Source of the DNA: Dermatemys mawii
Lineage: Eukaryota > Chordata > Testudines > Dermatemydidae
DNA length: 64,000 bases
Direction of reading: 5' to 3'
Assembly: GCA_007922305.1 (NCBI GenBank)
Contig: ML677385.1
Location: 6,908,336 to 6,972,335 of the forward strand
Each line of letters begins with the position of its first letter. Positions within the stretch are counted from its first letter, which is position 1. This document shows positions 24,001-37,100 of this stretch, piece by piece. Made by a program: the position numbers and the translations under genes. Below the pieces are notes generated by a model. It was given only the letters and a program-made list of their open reading frames with translations, was not told the origin of the DNA and searched no databases.

Positions 24001-27000
24001 AAGTAATTTTTTTCAGTAACATAACTACAATGTTAAGTGAGGAGTTACTGTAGGTAGTATATAATCTTTCTTTAAAAACCTGACACAGAATTTGGGCCAC
24101 AGATCACTACTGTAATCATCCCCCACCAAAATCATCTTCCTGCATTAGATTTCTGGGATGAAGCAGAAAGCAGGAGGAGGAGATGTCATTTTAAAGCAGA
24201 ACTCTGATAAGCAATATGCCATTAAACGTAGTAGACATCTCCTAATCATTGATGAAGTTTGTTGTGTTTCAGAGATGGTGTATGCATTTCCAGTAACGGC
24301 AAAGTTCAGCTTTACAGTACCTCCCAGGATACGGAATGTGTTTATTTCACTAAATGAACATTTAAAGAGATACATTTACTCACATACGGCCTGCATAAAG
24401 CAACAGGTTGGCTTATCACTGAAATTCAGATTACATGTGTGCACGCCTTTGACCTTCAGGGCTATATATTTCTCTTTGGCACTGCCTAAATGCTGTTTCA
24501 TACCTTTAAGGGGTCATGTTACCATCACATAAACTTGTGTATTTCACAGAGCATGGCATAAAAGGAACAAGCCATTATACAAATGGTCTTAGTAATATCC
24601 AGAAATGCTGTACAAAGATTTGCCCATACAAATGGCTCCACTTTTTCCATGATAACAAGTGTACTTAATGAGGGGAGGACAGGAAAAAACAGAGAGAGAC
24701 TAGAAAAAAAAATTAAGGATTTTGAGTAAACAGTATAAAGAATATACATGCTGGTATGGGATGCTAGAAAGATTTAATTGTCACATGGTCAATCACAGTT
24801 GTGCCATTTCGAAGCAATTTGGTTATCATGAACCAGCTAGTCAAAAAATCTTTATAAATCTCCACATCTTTACTGTCAATTCACACACTATTTAACCACA
24901 GTACACAAGTAATAAACTAACTCAAACAGCAAAACAAAAAAACCCAACCACCACCAAAAAACCCAAAACAAAACAAAAATTCTGCTGCTTCTCATTGCAT
25001 CTCCATACAAACCCTTTCCTCCACAAGAAACAGTTGCATTTATCCTCCTTAGGGCTTGTCTTCACTGTGGAGCTAAATCTGCACTCTCCCATCCATTTTT
25101 GTACTCCCCTTAACAAGAGGAGGAAGCAATGCTGGTGAGAGAGCATCTCCCATTGACATAACACAGTGTGGACCCCACAGTAAGTAGATCTAAGCTACGT
25201 CGACTTGAGTTACGCTACTAATGTAACTCAAACTGCATCACTTAGGTCGACCGGCAGCTCTAGTGTAGACGAGGCCTTAACTCCCACTGTTTCCCATCTT
25301 CTTCAGAGTAATATGTTGTAGCTCTTATCTATTTCAAAGGCCAGGTTTACAGCAGGAGGAGGGATCGATCTAAGTTACACAACTTCAGCTATGTGAATAA
25401 CGTAGCTGAAGTCAATGTACTTAGATCTACCTACTGTGGTGTCTTCACTGTGATAGGTCAACTGCTGACACTGCCCGTCGACTCCGCCTATGCTCATCGC
25501 TCCAGTGAAGTACTGGAGTCGATGGGGTGCACTTGGTGGTCGATTTATCATGTCTTCACTAGATGCGATAAATCGACCCCAGCTGGATTGATCGCTCTGG
25601 AGGTAAGTGTAGACATGCCCTTACTTACTTATTACTTCTTTTTATACTCCCAGTTCTATGGCATTCAGCATTTTGAATAAGAACGTTCACACAGCACATA
25701 CATGTGCAAGTCCCAGGGTCTCATCTGAATTTTATCCTGTTCTTTATCTCCTTTTCTCCAGATGTTCTCCTGGCAGCACCAAACATTTGCCTGTGATAAA
25801 CCTCTGGTCTGGCCAAGGATAATCTGAAAAAGTTTCTCAATTGTTCCACTGAAAAATCTAAATCCTTCATGATGAGGAATGATCATTCCGGTAGTCAAAA
25901 ATCATCTGAACATGTGCAATTCAGTGTATGGTGTGTTCACGTCTCTGCCATGTGGTTTCTAGTCTCATGTCCAAATCTACATAGACTCTGACCATTCAAG
26001 CCCAAGTGTAGCAACTTCCTAACAGTCTTGTTTACAAGGAATACATGATGGCTTGCTTTACATATTTGCTCACAGGAGTGTTGTAAGGATTAATGGCCAT
26101 AAAGTGATTTGAAGATGTAAAATGCTATAGCCTTTAAGTGTTCCCTATTATTACAAAGTACAGAACGAAACAATGATTTTACCTCTACTTGCAGGTTGGG
26201 TCTCTAGGTCTTTTGTGCTCTTTCAGCCTCACATTGTGTCCCTATTTAAGGCCATAAATAAAAGCTCAGTCATGTGTTTGACTAGCCAGGGACTCAGCTG
26301 CTGGAGTTGATACTCCAGTTTTCTCCATGTAGAATGACACTTCACCTTTTAGCTCCTTGATTTCTCTCACTGTGTCTCAATCCTCAGTGTTCAGGGCTGT
26401 CATAAGTATGAAGTAGCCTAGAATTAGTGTTTACCTGTAAGGGGTTAAGCTAAAGGTAACCTGAGAGGTGGACAACTGACCAATGAGAAATTCCTCAGGA
26501 GACAAAGGATTTTAAGTTTCAGTTTCTGTCTGGGTCTCTCACTGTTCACCTCGGCTATGGGATGAACAGAGAGAGACCTAGACAGAAACTGAAACTTAAA
26601 ATCCTTTGTCTCTTGAGGAATTTCTCACTGGTCAGTTGTCCACCTCTCAGGTTACCTTTAGCTTAACCCCTTACAGGTAAACACTAATTCTAGGCTACTT
26701 CATACTTATGACATGGGCACACAGCTCTCCACGATCTTCTGGAAAGGACTGAATTTACCAATCATTGTGGCATTAGTTTTTTTGATTTCACTGGTTTCAT
26801 CAAAGAATGTCTATGAAGTTTTTGTGTCCTGGAGTGTTTCTGCCAAAACACCTGTTCTTCGTCCTGACCAGTGTCCATTCAGAGCTGTTTCTACTCAGCC
26901 ATTTTGTTCTTTATACGCTCAAATCAGAATCAAGGTAATAGCTTTTATAGATTGTCCCTTTTAAAACGGTATTTTTAGGAATGTATTTTTTATAGCATTT

Positions 27001-30000
27001 GGGAATATTTTTTCCAATATTTTCAAATCCAGCAGAAACTCTGCTTTGAGCCTGCCACATTGGCACTAGGCAAATTGACATTTCAAACATGTCTTATTCT
27101 TAATGTATTTTCAGCCAGGCTGCAGCCTAGCTTTCTTGTCTGCAGATGCAACTTCTGTTCCAAACCTGAGCTATGGGTATGGATCTGAAGAGTTATGCCT
27201 CCACCTGAATTGTACCCCCAATCAGGTGCAACTACTCAAGTTTATGCTAGAAATTAAACCGCAAGAGCTAAAATATACGCACAAAGGGAACGCTGCACTG
27301 GACCAGAGGGAATCCAGCCACTGACCCCTAGGTGAATCAGTATGGTGCACTCTGAAGGATTGATTTTCAGTTCGTGGACTGTACACTGTCTCTGCATCCT
27401 GCAGTGAAGCTGCAACAATATGGCCCTAAAGTTGCCTTACAATCCCCTCCTACTTAATGAATAACTCAGTGATAATTCCAACCTGAAAAGGCTAGCCCAT
27501 GTCCTTTAAACCAACATCTGCACTGTAGTTTTCCACAGGCAAAAATCATTCCTCTTAAAGGCGACTTGGACAGTTTTATTTTATGTTGTCCAGTGTATAG
27601 GGATCATTTTCACGAAGAGCACCTGCTAACCACAAGTTATTCCAGCTGAAACAATGTCAGACTTTGATTCAAAAAACAATTTGCTTTTTTAAAAATTATT
27701 ATTTCAACTTCAAGAAGCAAAGTCTGGGCTTCCCAACTGTACAGACATCATCAGTCCCAAGGCAGCTTTTCAGACACTAATTGTGATTGAGAAATCACGC
27801 CAGAGCATTAAGACACGTCACGCCATTACATCAAATTTTTCCATTTCTGAGAACTGGTACATTCCTCATACTGGTCAAGACCTAACAAATTATGCAAGGG
27901 AAAGGCCAGCACAACATGCTTTACTGCAGAAGACTTGACTAAAACTATTCTAAATAGAAGCAGCGAAACCTCACCTAAAGTTGTATCTCTGCCTGCTATG
28001 ATACTATTAGCTCTGCTTAATCTGAAAGCAGTCAGAGGATTCCATTCTTATACGGATCAAGCAAGACCAATTAATAAGTAAATGGTAACCAACTTTATTG
28101 TTTTCTTCACCTATTAGGCTACATTCAGCTATTTGCTCCACAAAGGGTAGGGGCTAAGCGAGGTGGGGAGTCACTTTGCACACACAAACAGGCCAGGTAG
28201 AATCTTCCTACAGTGCACAAGTGTGGGCTAGAAAGCACACCTGCCTCAGTGTCATGCCCCTACCTCCCTTAATGGTGTAGGGAGACGGCGTACTGGAAGT
28301 GAAGAATGTCTAGTCCTCCAGTTGGCTGGAGTGTGGACTGCCATCAGCAACAAATCTTTGCCAGCAGCACATCACGGTGCACTTTGCATTTGCTTGGAGC
28401 AGCAGGAAAGTGCATTTTACGTTGTGTGGCCTGCAGCCTGCCATGATAAATCCAGCCTGTGCCAGCATGATTCTTGCTGCAAAGGATGCATTGGTCTGCA
28501 TCTCTGTTCTTCTTTGCTATGCTGTACGATTCCATCAGAGACAGAATTTAGCCCATAAATTATGGATTGCCTATAATAAATATCCAGACAGGACAAAACT
28601 CTGACAAACAATTCCAGTTTGGCTTATTTCTGTATTGTCCTCCCAGCTGCAAACAACTTCCAGCCAAGTTAAAATGCTATACGTACTACAGATTCATTAA
28701 AGATATGATGAGGCAAAAGAAGATTTGGTGATTTATACTTAGTCCGGATCCTTACCACGAAATATCCTTCAATTTGCCTCAATTGAGTAGGGCTGAATAA
28801 TCCAACATGTTACCTCCCAAGTCCTCAAATTCTTTTGGATGGATTTTTTAAATAAATCAGCACTGAACACAATTCTACCTAAAACCAGACAGAGTACAGA
28901 GAACACTTTATAATGGTGCCATCAAGGTTAGGAACAAGAACAAGTTGACTACTACTGGCTGCCAAGAAGTGGAATACAGTAGCAAAAAGCAAGTATTATC
29001 ACAGTTTCTGGCTACCAAAGTTCTAATATCTGAGGGTTTGTCTGTATGAAGGATGAGTCAATGCTTTGAGATGCTTCAGGTACAACGGACCATCAGCACA
29101 GAGTGCAGTACCAAAGCGTGAGGTTTCCTCACAACCAAGACTCGGACAAGAAAATGTTAGTGTGGTTCTTTAGCAAAGACATCATGGTCTTCTGGTGACA
29201 AAGAACAGACAGCAACATCCAAGGCAGAGTAGTCAGCCAGAAGTCTTAATCCAACAAACACACTTTAGGCTATCTGAGGCTGGGTTTCTGTGGATAATAG
29301 ATCTGCTAACAGCTTTCCTCAGTACTTGGAAGCAGTTATACTGAAGAATTTAGAGATAGGCTTGGTTCAGCAAAGGAGTGAAACTTGTTAATAGGGATTT
29401 GACTAAAATAAAATTATAGAAACACTGCACAATATGACAATATTCTAAACTAAATAATGCTCAAAAATACTGAAGCTTACAACCATGGCACAGTACAGAG
29501 AATTCTTTTTCTTGAACCAAAATGTGTAGCCATGCATAAGTCACTCCTAACTTTGTTTCCCTAATTTTAACAAAGTCTGTTCACGCTGTTGAACCTCTAT
29601 AATGGACAGCCATACTCCTTGTTACAATTTGCCACAGAATGGCAGGATGTGTAAGTCAAGCAAAGAAAAGAGAAAGGGGCTGTACTGCAGTAAACTACAG
29701 TGAATAGAGGAGAGTGTTGGTGTTTTAGCAGGTGAGAGCACTGTCTTCACCTGCAGCACATTGACTGAATTCATGTGTTTTAAGCTGAAGCAGAATAAAC
29801 TAATCTGGCCCGTCCCACTTTCAAAGCACTGCACAAATATTTTAAAATATGGTGCCTCATGCCATCAAAAAGGTTTACACTTCTAAAAAGCCTGGTACTG
29901 GATTCTTCACATTCAATGACCAAAGCAAATGCCAGGTGTAATGACAACTCTCAAGTGCAGGGTTTACAGTCAACCTGTAGAAGAGAGAAGGCAAATATTC

Positions 30001-31084
30001 GCTCAGATGGAAGTAGTCTAATCCCATGAATGTGCATGCACCTCAATGTCCTGTATTGGCAATGGTTTGGCATTGGGCTTCTAAATGTGGTTTTCTTTCT
30101 CCTATTTCTCCACGTTTCGAGGGGATTCTCACCATTCCAAGGCAAGTTACTACAAAGAAGGGTCAAGACTTTGTGGAAGATGCCAGTAGTGTTCCTGGTT
30201 TTCACTGGTGTAAGGACCATAAGAAGCTTTCATAATTTAGAACAGTTCCTAGGCTTCTTTTAACAAGTTTTTGGTCCTTTTAACCAAATAGCTAGTCAGA
30301 GTTTGGGGGCTCTGGGGATGTTCCAGCTGAAAGTAGAAACTGATGGAATCTACTATTTTCTTTGGTGCAATCTTGTTTATTTACAAGGAATGAACAAAAT
30401 CCTGCTTCTCTGAGTGCAGAAGGAACTGAGAACAAAATGAGCAGTTTCTTAGCTTACACCCCACAACCCTCTAGTCAACATCAGACTCAAAAGCTCTAGC
30501 TTTTTTTCCAGGGTCACACTGTACTTAGAGGTCAGTGCTTGGCTTTCTTGCCTCTCCCGCCTCTCTGGTTTTTTGTCCTCTTTTTCTGTGTGATTTTTAC
30601 AGGCAAATACCCTACCCAAAACAATACTCAGTCAAAAACTCCTGGGCAGGTTCACACTACCTTTTGTTTTATGTGGGAGCTTACGTTTACAGTTGTTAAT
30701 TGAAGTGTAAATTCACTCCTATCAATCTGACTGGGGTTTTAACTCAACCCAAAATTTCACCCAGCTCACAACAACAGGTTAGAACTTTCACTAGGCTTCT
30801 TTAACTGATGTCAGGGCTAAGGCAGTTTGAAAGTCAGGGGGCTGTAGCCAGCTTCCTAGCGTTCCCTGAATCCTCCGCGTGCCAAAACTTATCATGAAAC
30901 AGTGTGGCTTTTAGACTGTGGTTTTGGCATCTTTCTCCTTACAGCTGTGCTGTTGTTTCTAGCTAGGGAAACTCCTACGTTGATTTAAGGGGCCTCTCCT
31001 CATAAAAATCAAAGGGGTTTTTCTTTTAGAAAAGTTAACAGAATGAACAGAGTTTTAACAATTAGTTCTCTTCCACCCTGAACA

Positions 31085-31115
<31 letters not shown>

Positions 31116-34100
31116 TGAAGCTGAAATAAGCAAATAGTGCAGGTCACCATATAAAAAACAAAACAAAACAAACAGTTTTTGAATGAGTCAGCCTAAATTT
31201 GTTTTTATTTTAAAGATCTTTGAATTTTATAACAAGATCTTTAAAAAAAGAAAGCCTGAAGAGCAAAAAGCCTATCCAACATATGGATCAGCTATTTGGC
31301 TTTTGAGTGGTTTATGCTCCATTTAAAACAATGCTTTATTGGGTTAACCTCTGTTTGACCCATCAGAGGGACAAGTGGTTTTCCTTAAGCTAGTCATTAG
31401 TTGAGTCATAACTGCATATTCGCAAGGAGAAACTGCATTTAAGTTGAAAAAAGAAAATCAATGAACAGATGACCAAAGGACTAATGAGCATTCTGAGCTC
31501 TGTCCCTTATTATAATCCTTCCCTGAAGAAAAGAGAGAAAAAACCCACCTAGTTCATGTAGTATAATTGTATACCTGTGAGAATGCAATTCCAAAAGCCA
31601 CTCCAGCTATGATTCCCATATTTGTCTCCATAAAACTGGTCACCAGATCATAACAGCCCTATAAAACAAAGACAAACATCATCAGTCTTTGAGTGTGTGT
31701 GCCCCTTCCCCCACCTCATTTGGCTTCAGCCAGAAATTGGGTATTTCTATCATGAGTTCCAATCATATTTTAACTTTTTTTATTTAATAACAATTCCTGT
31801 TAGGTGATGAGTGTACCCACTAATCGTGAAGACAGCAGCAGTACATTTTAGAAACAAATTTGCTTGAATGAGAAAGAAGCCTAATGTGATGCTGTAATAA
31901 ATAAGGCACTGCTGTATTATTAAGGCAAATCTTTTTGGTATTTAAAAAAAAAAAAGAAAAAGAAAAAGTAAGGCCTCAGTGGAGTTGATCTGAAAACAAA
32001 GCAGAACCTGACAAGATACAGGCAGTAAAAATGAATCATGCTAGCTGTGACAATTTGGGAATAGGTCTGTACAATTTTGAATTGTGTGAGAGATTACGAA
32101 CCCTCACAGGTACGTCTCAACTGTAATAAGAGACCCACGGCATGGCCACAGTTGGCCCGTGTCAGCTGACTTGGGCTCACAGGGCTTGCGTTGCAGGGCT
32201 AAAAATGGCAGTGTAGAATTTGGGCTCCAGGTGGAGCCTGGGCTCTGAAACGCTGCCGGGGGCGGGGTGGTTCTCAGAGCCTGAGCTCCAGCCTGACCCA
32301 GAATGTCTGCACCGCTATTTTTAGCCCCGCAAGCCCAAGTCAATTGACCCAGGTTTTGACACTTGACACTGCAGGTTCTTTATTGCACTGTAGACGTACC
32401 CTGTGTGCGTGTCAGGCAGCAAACTCCACTCTGAATGCCCAGCTTTTTGCCTTCACTATGGTCTATTTGCCTCCACATTTGGTTGAGATGCCAAAGGCTG
32501 GTGGCAACAGAACAATAGACGACAGTTGACTGTAAGACCCTAAACTGCCAGAAATCTATTCACTCATCTAGACAACAGATGGTCCCTACACAACAGAACT
32601 GGTTCAGTAGGGGGAAGTCACCTTGGCAATGAAATCACCCGGAAGGGATCTGTGTCCACATGGGGAAGCTGGCATGGGTTTTACCTGGGCCAAAGGTTTC
32701 AAAAGGGCAGGGGTTGGTCTGCTGAGGTTGGTCTGGGGAGAGGGCATTTTCTCCAGTTCAGAAAGGAGCACATACCACCTCCTTGAGCAGTGGACTCCCT
32801 GCCTGCCTGGACCCAGATGCTCTCCCAAGGACGCACAGGAGAAGGGTGAGCTAGTGAGGGACATTGCTATTTAAGATGCTTATTGTTTTGTATGAGCTGT
32901 ACTCTCCTCTGCTTTTATATGACTAAGTAAAAGAGCATACATGTGTTAGGGCTTGATTATACTGGCACTTTATAGTGCTATAAAGCTGCCAGGAGTGCTA
33001 TAACTCCCTACCCGTCCAGACTGGTGAGGCAGGTAGAGCGCTATAAGTCCACGGTTATACCGGTCCTGGTAATCCTCCTTGCCAGAGGATTAACTGCTGT
33101 AGCGTATTGGGTACTACTCTTTAGCTCCAGTGTAAATGGGTACTAACAATACAGAGCTTTGAGTGACTCTGGAACCACCCCCTAAGCTACTTAAGCCAAT
33201 TAAGCCTCTCTCCCTTTGTTTTGAACTTGGCTGGAGGAATGCGGAAGTACGTTTTCAGAGCATAGCTGTAACTTGGCAAATCAACAATGCAAATGTTCAC
33301 CTTGAGAGCGAGTGAGAAGGAGAAGAGTAGCAGGCTTTGCATTTCAGAGACAGTTTGCTGACACACTTTCAGCACTCCAAAAATCCACTCGCTCTCTCCC
33401 TCCGCATACACACAACAAGCTCCCCCTCACCCTCCTCTTTTGAAAAGCACGTTGCACCCAGATGAATGCTGGGATAGCTGCCCATAATGCACCACTCCCT
33501 GTGCTGCTGCAAGTGCCGCAAATGTGGCCACGCCAGTGTGGTTGTGGCTGTGATGTGGACATGCTGGAGCGCTATCCCTGGAGCTGTATCTGAAGGGGGG
33601 TATAACCAAAACCGCTATAAAGCTGTAAGTGTAACCAAGCCCTCAGACTCTGTGCAGAGTGTCTCTCTGTGCTGATTACTCCACAACCGCTGCATGCCCC
33701 TGAGAGTTACACTGTAACCAGAAGCTTCACACCTTTGAGGGGAGTTCTAGGAGAAGGGTGTATTTAAGTAACTGGGGCATCCTGGGGGTCAGCACTGGTG
33801 CTGGGGGCCAAGGGCAGGTGGGCCGAAGAACCCCATGTCTGGGAAAGGGATGACAGACGGAGTTCGTACTAGGAAATGTGCCAGAGAGGCCAAGGGAAAA
33901 ACTGGTGCTGCAGCCTGATGAGGCTACAGAAACTTGAAACACCCACAGGATCCAGAGCAAAGGAGGCCTTGATTCTGCTCATGGCAGTTCTAGTGCCTGG
34001 CCAGGAGGGGGCGATGCTAGCATCTGTAACACTAGCCTATTTAAGAACGTGCTACACATGTCTCGGATGTGTAGGGAGGTGTCCTGCCTGGCAGTGTCCC

Positions 34101-37100
34101 ACTAAAGGCACCAGGCTTGGTCTGGAATGGTTCGTTACTTTTAATATATGACAGTAGTGAAGGGGTTTTTTTGCGGGGGGAGAGGGGTGTTCCAACTGTT
34201 TCCTTTAGGGGTTTTTTTGGTTTGTTTTTGTTTTTAGAGGAAAAGAACAAGCAAGCCCCCTCCCACTTCAAATACATATTCCTGGTCTACAGTCCAGACC
34301 ACGATTCCATCAGAGCCACTCTCCCCCTACCTCAATACATGGCCTTTAGAATGGGGGGTAGGAGGCAGAGAATTTGCATGCATAGGCTGTCCTGCTCCTG
34401 GACATGCTTTTGAGATCTGTCTCTCTCTCAATACATATATTTTCTTAAATTATTTTTTCAAAAGTGTGTTTGCAATTAGATTTTCAAGTTTCAGGTGTTC
34501 AAAGAAATTCAAGTCACTGACTGAAAGCCGCAAGAACAGTCTGTTTTTTCCCACCGGTATAAACGCCACCAAGCTCCACACAAAACAACCCATCTTTTCT
34601 CCCTAAACTCAGCAAGAACTTATTCTCAGACTGAGGCCAATCGAAGGTGTATTTTAGTGTAGATGCTATATCTGTGTCAGTTCTATAGGAAGCTGAGAAA
34701 AGAGTGGGATTTTACTTGGCTCCCCTTTCTCAGTCTTGTCTCCAGCACTGCCAGTGTGACACAGGCACCGACGCTGTGGGTGCTCCACGGCTCAAGCACC
34801 CTTGGGGAAAATAATAGGGGGTGCTCAGCACTCATCGGCCACAATGGCTCTGGCCCGGGGTCTGGCTGCTGATCAGCTGTTGGGGCAGCAGGCCTGTGGG
34901 GCTGGCCGAGGATCAGAGCAGCTGTCGGGAGATAATCGGGAGGGGGCCTTGAGAGAAGAGAGGAGCGAGCGACGGGTGGGTGGGCCTCGGGGGGAGGGGG
35001 CGGAGCAGAGAAGAGGTGGAGCATCCACTGGGGGGACGGTGGGGGTGGGAATCAGCGCCTGTGCAGTGTGATGAGTCTACTCATCATACAGATGCAAGTA
35101 CATACACAGGCTCCAATCCTGCAAACTCTTAAGCATGTTCTTAGAGGATATCAGGGCCTTATACTGCACACTAGTGGTCAGAAGAAGAAGAAAATGTCCT
35201 TTGTTAATGTAGGCCATTCATGATCTAGATTACACGATTTCTTGAACCTCTTCTGCAGTATTAAATACATTTTTTTTAATCCTCAGAGTAATGAAGTAGG
35301 AGATAAAGTTAAGAGTAATTCAAGACCAGAGCAGCCATAAATCAGTTATGAGATGTTTCAACATACATATTAATCCCCAATTATATCTTGTGACATTATA
35401 CTAGACATTATTTCAAGCTTACTTGTTTAACATATCAAGCCACTATGGTTGTATGTCCTGCATATTATGAAATGAGGCTAGATATTTCAACCAATTCTTT
35501 CATTCTGCCAAATGTGGCTTCACATTTTTCCAGCATTTTCCTAAGGTTCTCAGATCTGTTCTGTTTAATAGCCTGCACAAGATGTAACAGCTATGTACCA
35601 GTTATGGTAAGTTGAGACAGACCTAAAGTCTTACTTGTTAAAAAGATCATGCTAGTCAGATAACTTTACTCACTCACCTCGTTTGTAGAGCGGTTTTCCA
35701 AGATGCCATAATTTACTGTTTCTGGCAACTTATTGTATGAATTGTGTTCAGTCCTTATTGTGCAAGCTCAGAATTGGGGCACCCTCAAGAGTGGGGTGCA
35801 GATATTACCATACAAACCTGAAAAACTCTGTATCTCATAACCATGTAGCTACTGGGGGTAGGGGTGGGCGGGGGAACCCTATTTAGCAACTATCACTTCG
35901 TTTGCATCCATATTCCTGTTTCTTTATCAACATTTTAGAGAAAAATAATGCTTAGCATTTGTTTGTAATGCACTTTGGTTAGCTGCTATCCTAATGACAG
36001 CTCAAGGATAGATATTAGCCTTATTTAACAGATGAGGAACTAGATGCAGGAAGGTTTAGGGCTAGATTCACTGAGCATCACCACACCTAAGTTTTAGAAA
36101 AAAAACCACTGGGATTCCAAAGCCTGGGTTAGGCATGCCGGTTCCCTGTAAAATGGATGGGGAGAGATACGTGCCTCAGAACGGTATCACAAAAGTCAAA
36201 GTGCTAAATGGGGAGCAGCCTAAATTAGCCGACGGGAAAGACATGTCCCAAGCCCCACCCTTCTTAGAGAGCGTAGGCGCTTAAATCCAGACTGCAGAGA
36301 GGTGCTTCCCTGTGTTTTGGATTCTCAGCTGCAAATCCTTTCTTGGCATCAGGTGCCCATGCCTCTTTTTTTAAACAAGAAGGTGAAGGGGGAGGTGGGG
36401 ACCTTCCTCAACTTTTAGGCCAGTGGTTAGGACAGGCACCTGAGATGTGGGAGACCCCTGGTTCAAGTCCCCCCTTCACCTCAGGAGGAGCAGGGATCTG
36501 CTGCCTCTCAGGTCAGTGCCCTGGCCACTGGGCTACAGGATATTCTGAGGTGGGGCTCCCTCAGCTGTTCCACTGTGAATAAATCATGAAGAAGTCATTT
36601 GGGTCAGAGAAAGAGAGAGAGAGCACGCACACAAGAAAGCACAAACATGAGAGTGATTCAGTAGCCTGGCAGAGCACTTACCTGGGAGGTGGGAGACCAG
36701 AGTCCTGTCCTCCTGCGCCAATGAATTTTTTAATGATTTATTCACAATGGAAAAGGAGAAAGGGGAGATAGAGGGAGACCAACATGTAGGGAGCCTACAT
36801 CCCAGTGGCGAGGGCATTCACTTGGCAAATCCCTGTTCAAATGCCTTCTTCCCCTCTGAGGTGGAGGTAGCACTTGACCTGGGGGTTTCACCCACCTCAG
36901 ATAGGTACTCTAACCCCTGGGCTAACAGTTGTGAGGGAGGTTGTCCTCTCCCTTCCCCTGGCTGTTCTGTGCACATCAGCATACAGGGCCCAATCTGGCA
37001 AGTGAGGTCTGAGCACACTTAATGGATCGGGCCCCACAGGCAAATCAGGCAGAGGAAGACGTATCTTCCTTTCATGAATCGCTCTGCAACTTAAATGACT

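Larger units (their letters stand above)
15005..31574 (-). other. TSPAN7 intron 6 (16.6 kb)
   Basis: The largest complete intron here. It holds the CR1/hAT composite, two Tigger-like elements, the LTR palindrome, two Harbinger-like MITEs and the 26.4-kb palindrome, all listed separately. Stretches where I identify nothing are 15005-15410, 16860-17850, 18740-20250, 22200-22660, 24060-25040, 25630-26390 and 26720-31570. The last is nearly 5 kb, containing only a poly-T run at 31086-31111 and simple A-rich tracts. Confidence 0.8.

Noticed and set aside
23642..24100. 152-codon minus-strand frame
   Set aside because: Traverses a CA microsatellite and the inverted part of a Tigger-like element that has no transposase.
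25052..25620. Single larger element formed by the two Harbinger-like MITEs
   Set aside because: Each has its own pair of inverse termini, and TTA flanks the first on both sides, so they are separate insertions.
26713..26964. Hydrophobic 83-codon frame that looks like a signal peptide or membrane segment
   Set aside because: Starts exactly at the end of a palindrome, has no supporting homology or splice sites, and is in the sense opposite to TSPAN7.
36418..36470. Possible tRNA gene
   Set aside because: Only promoter-like boxes are visible, with no acceptor stem; part of a repeated module within a transposon.
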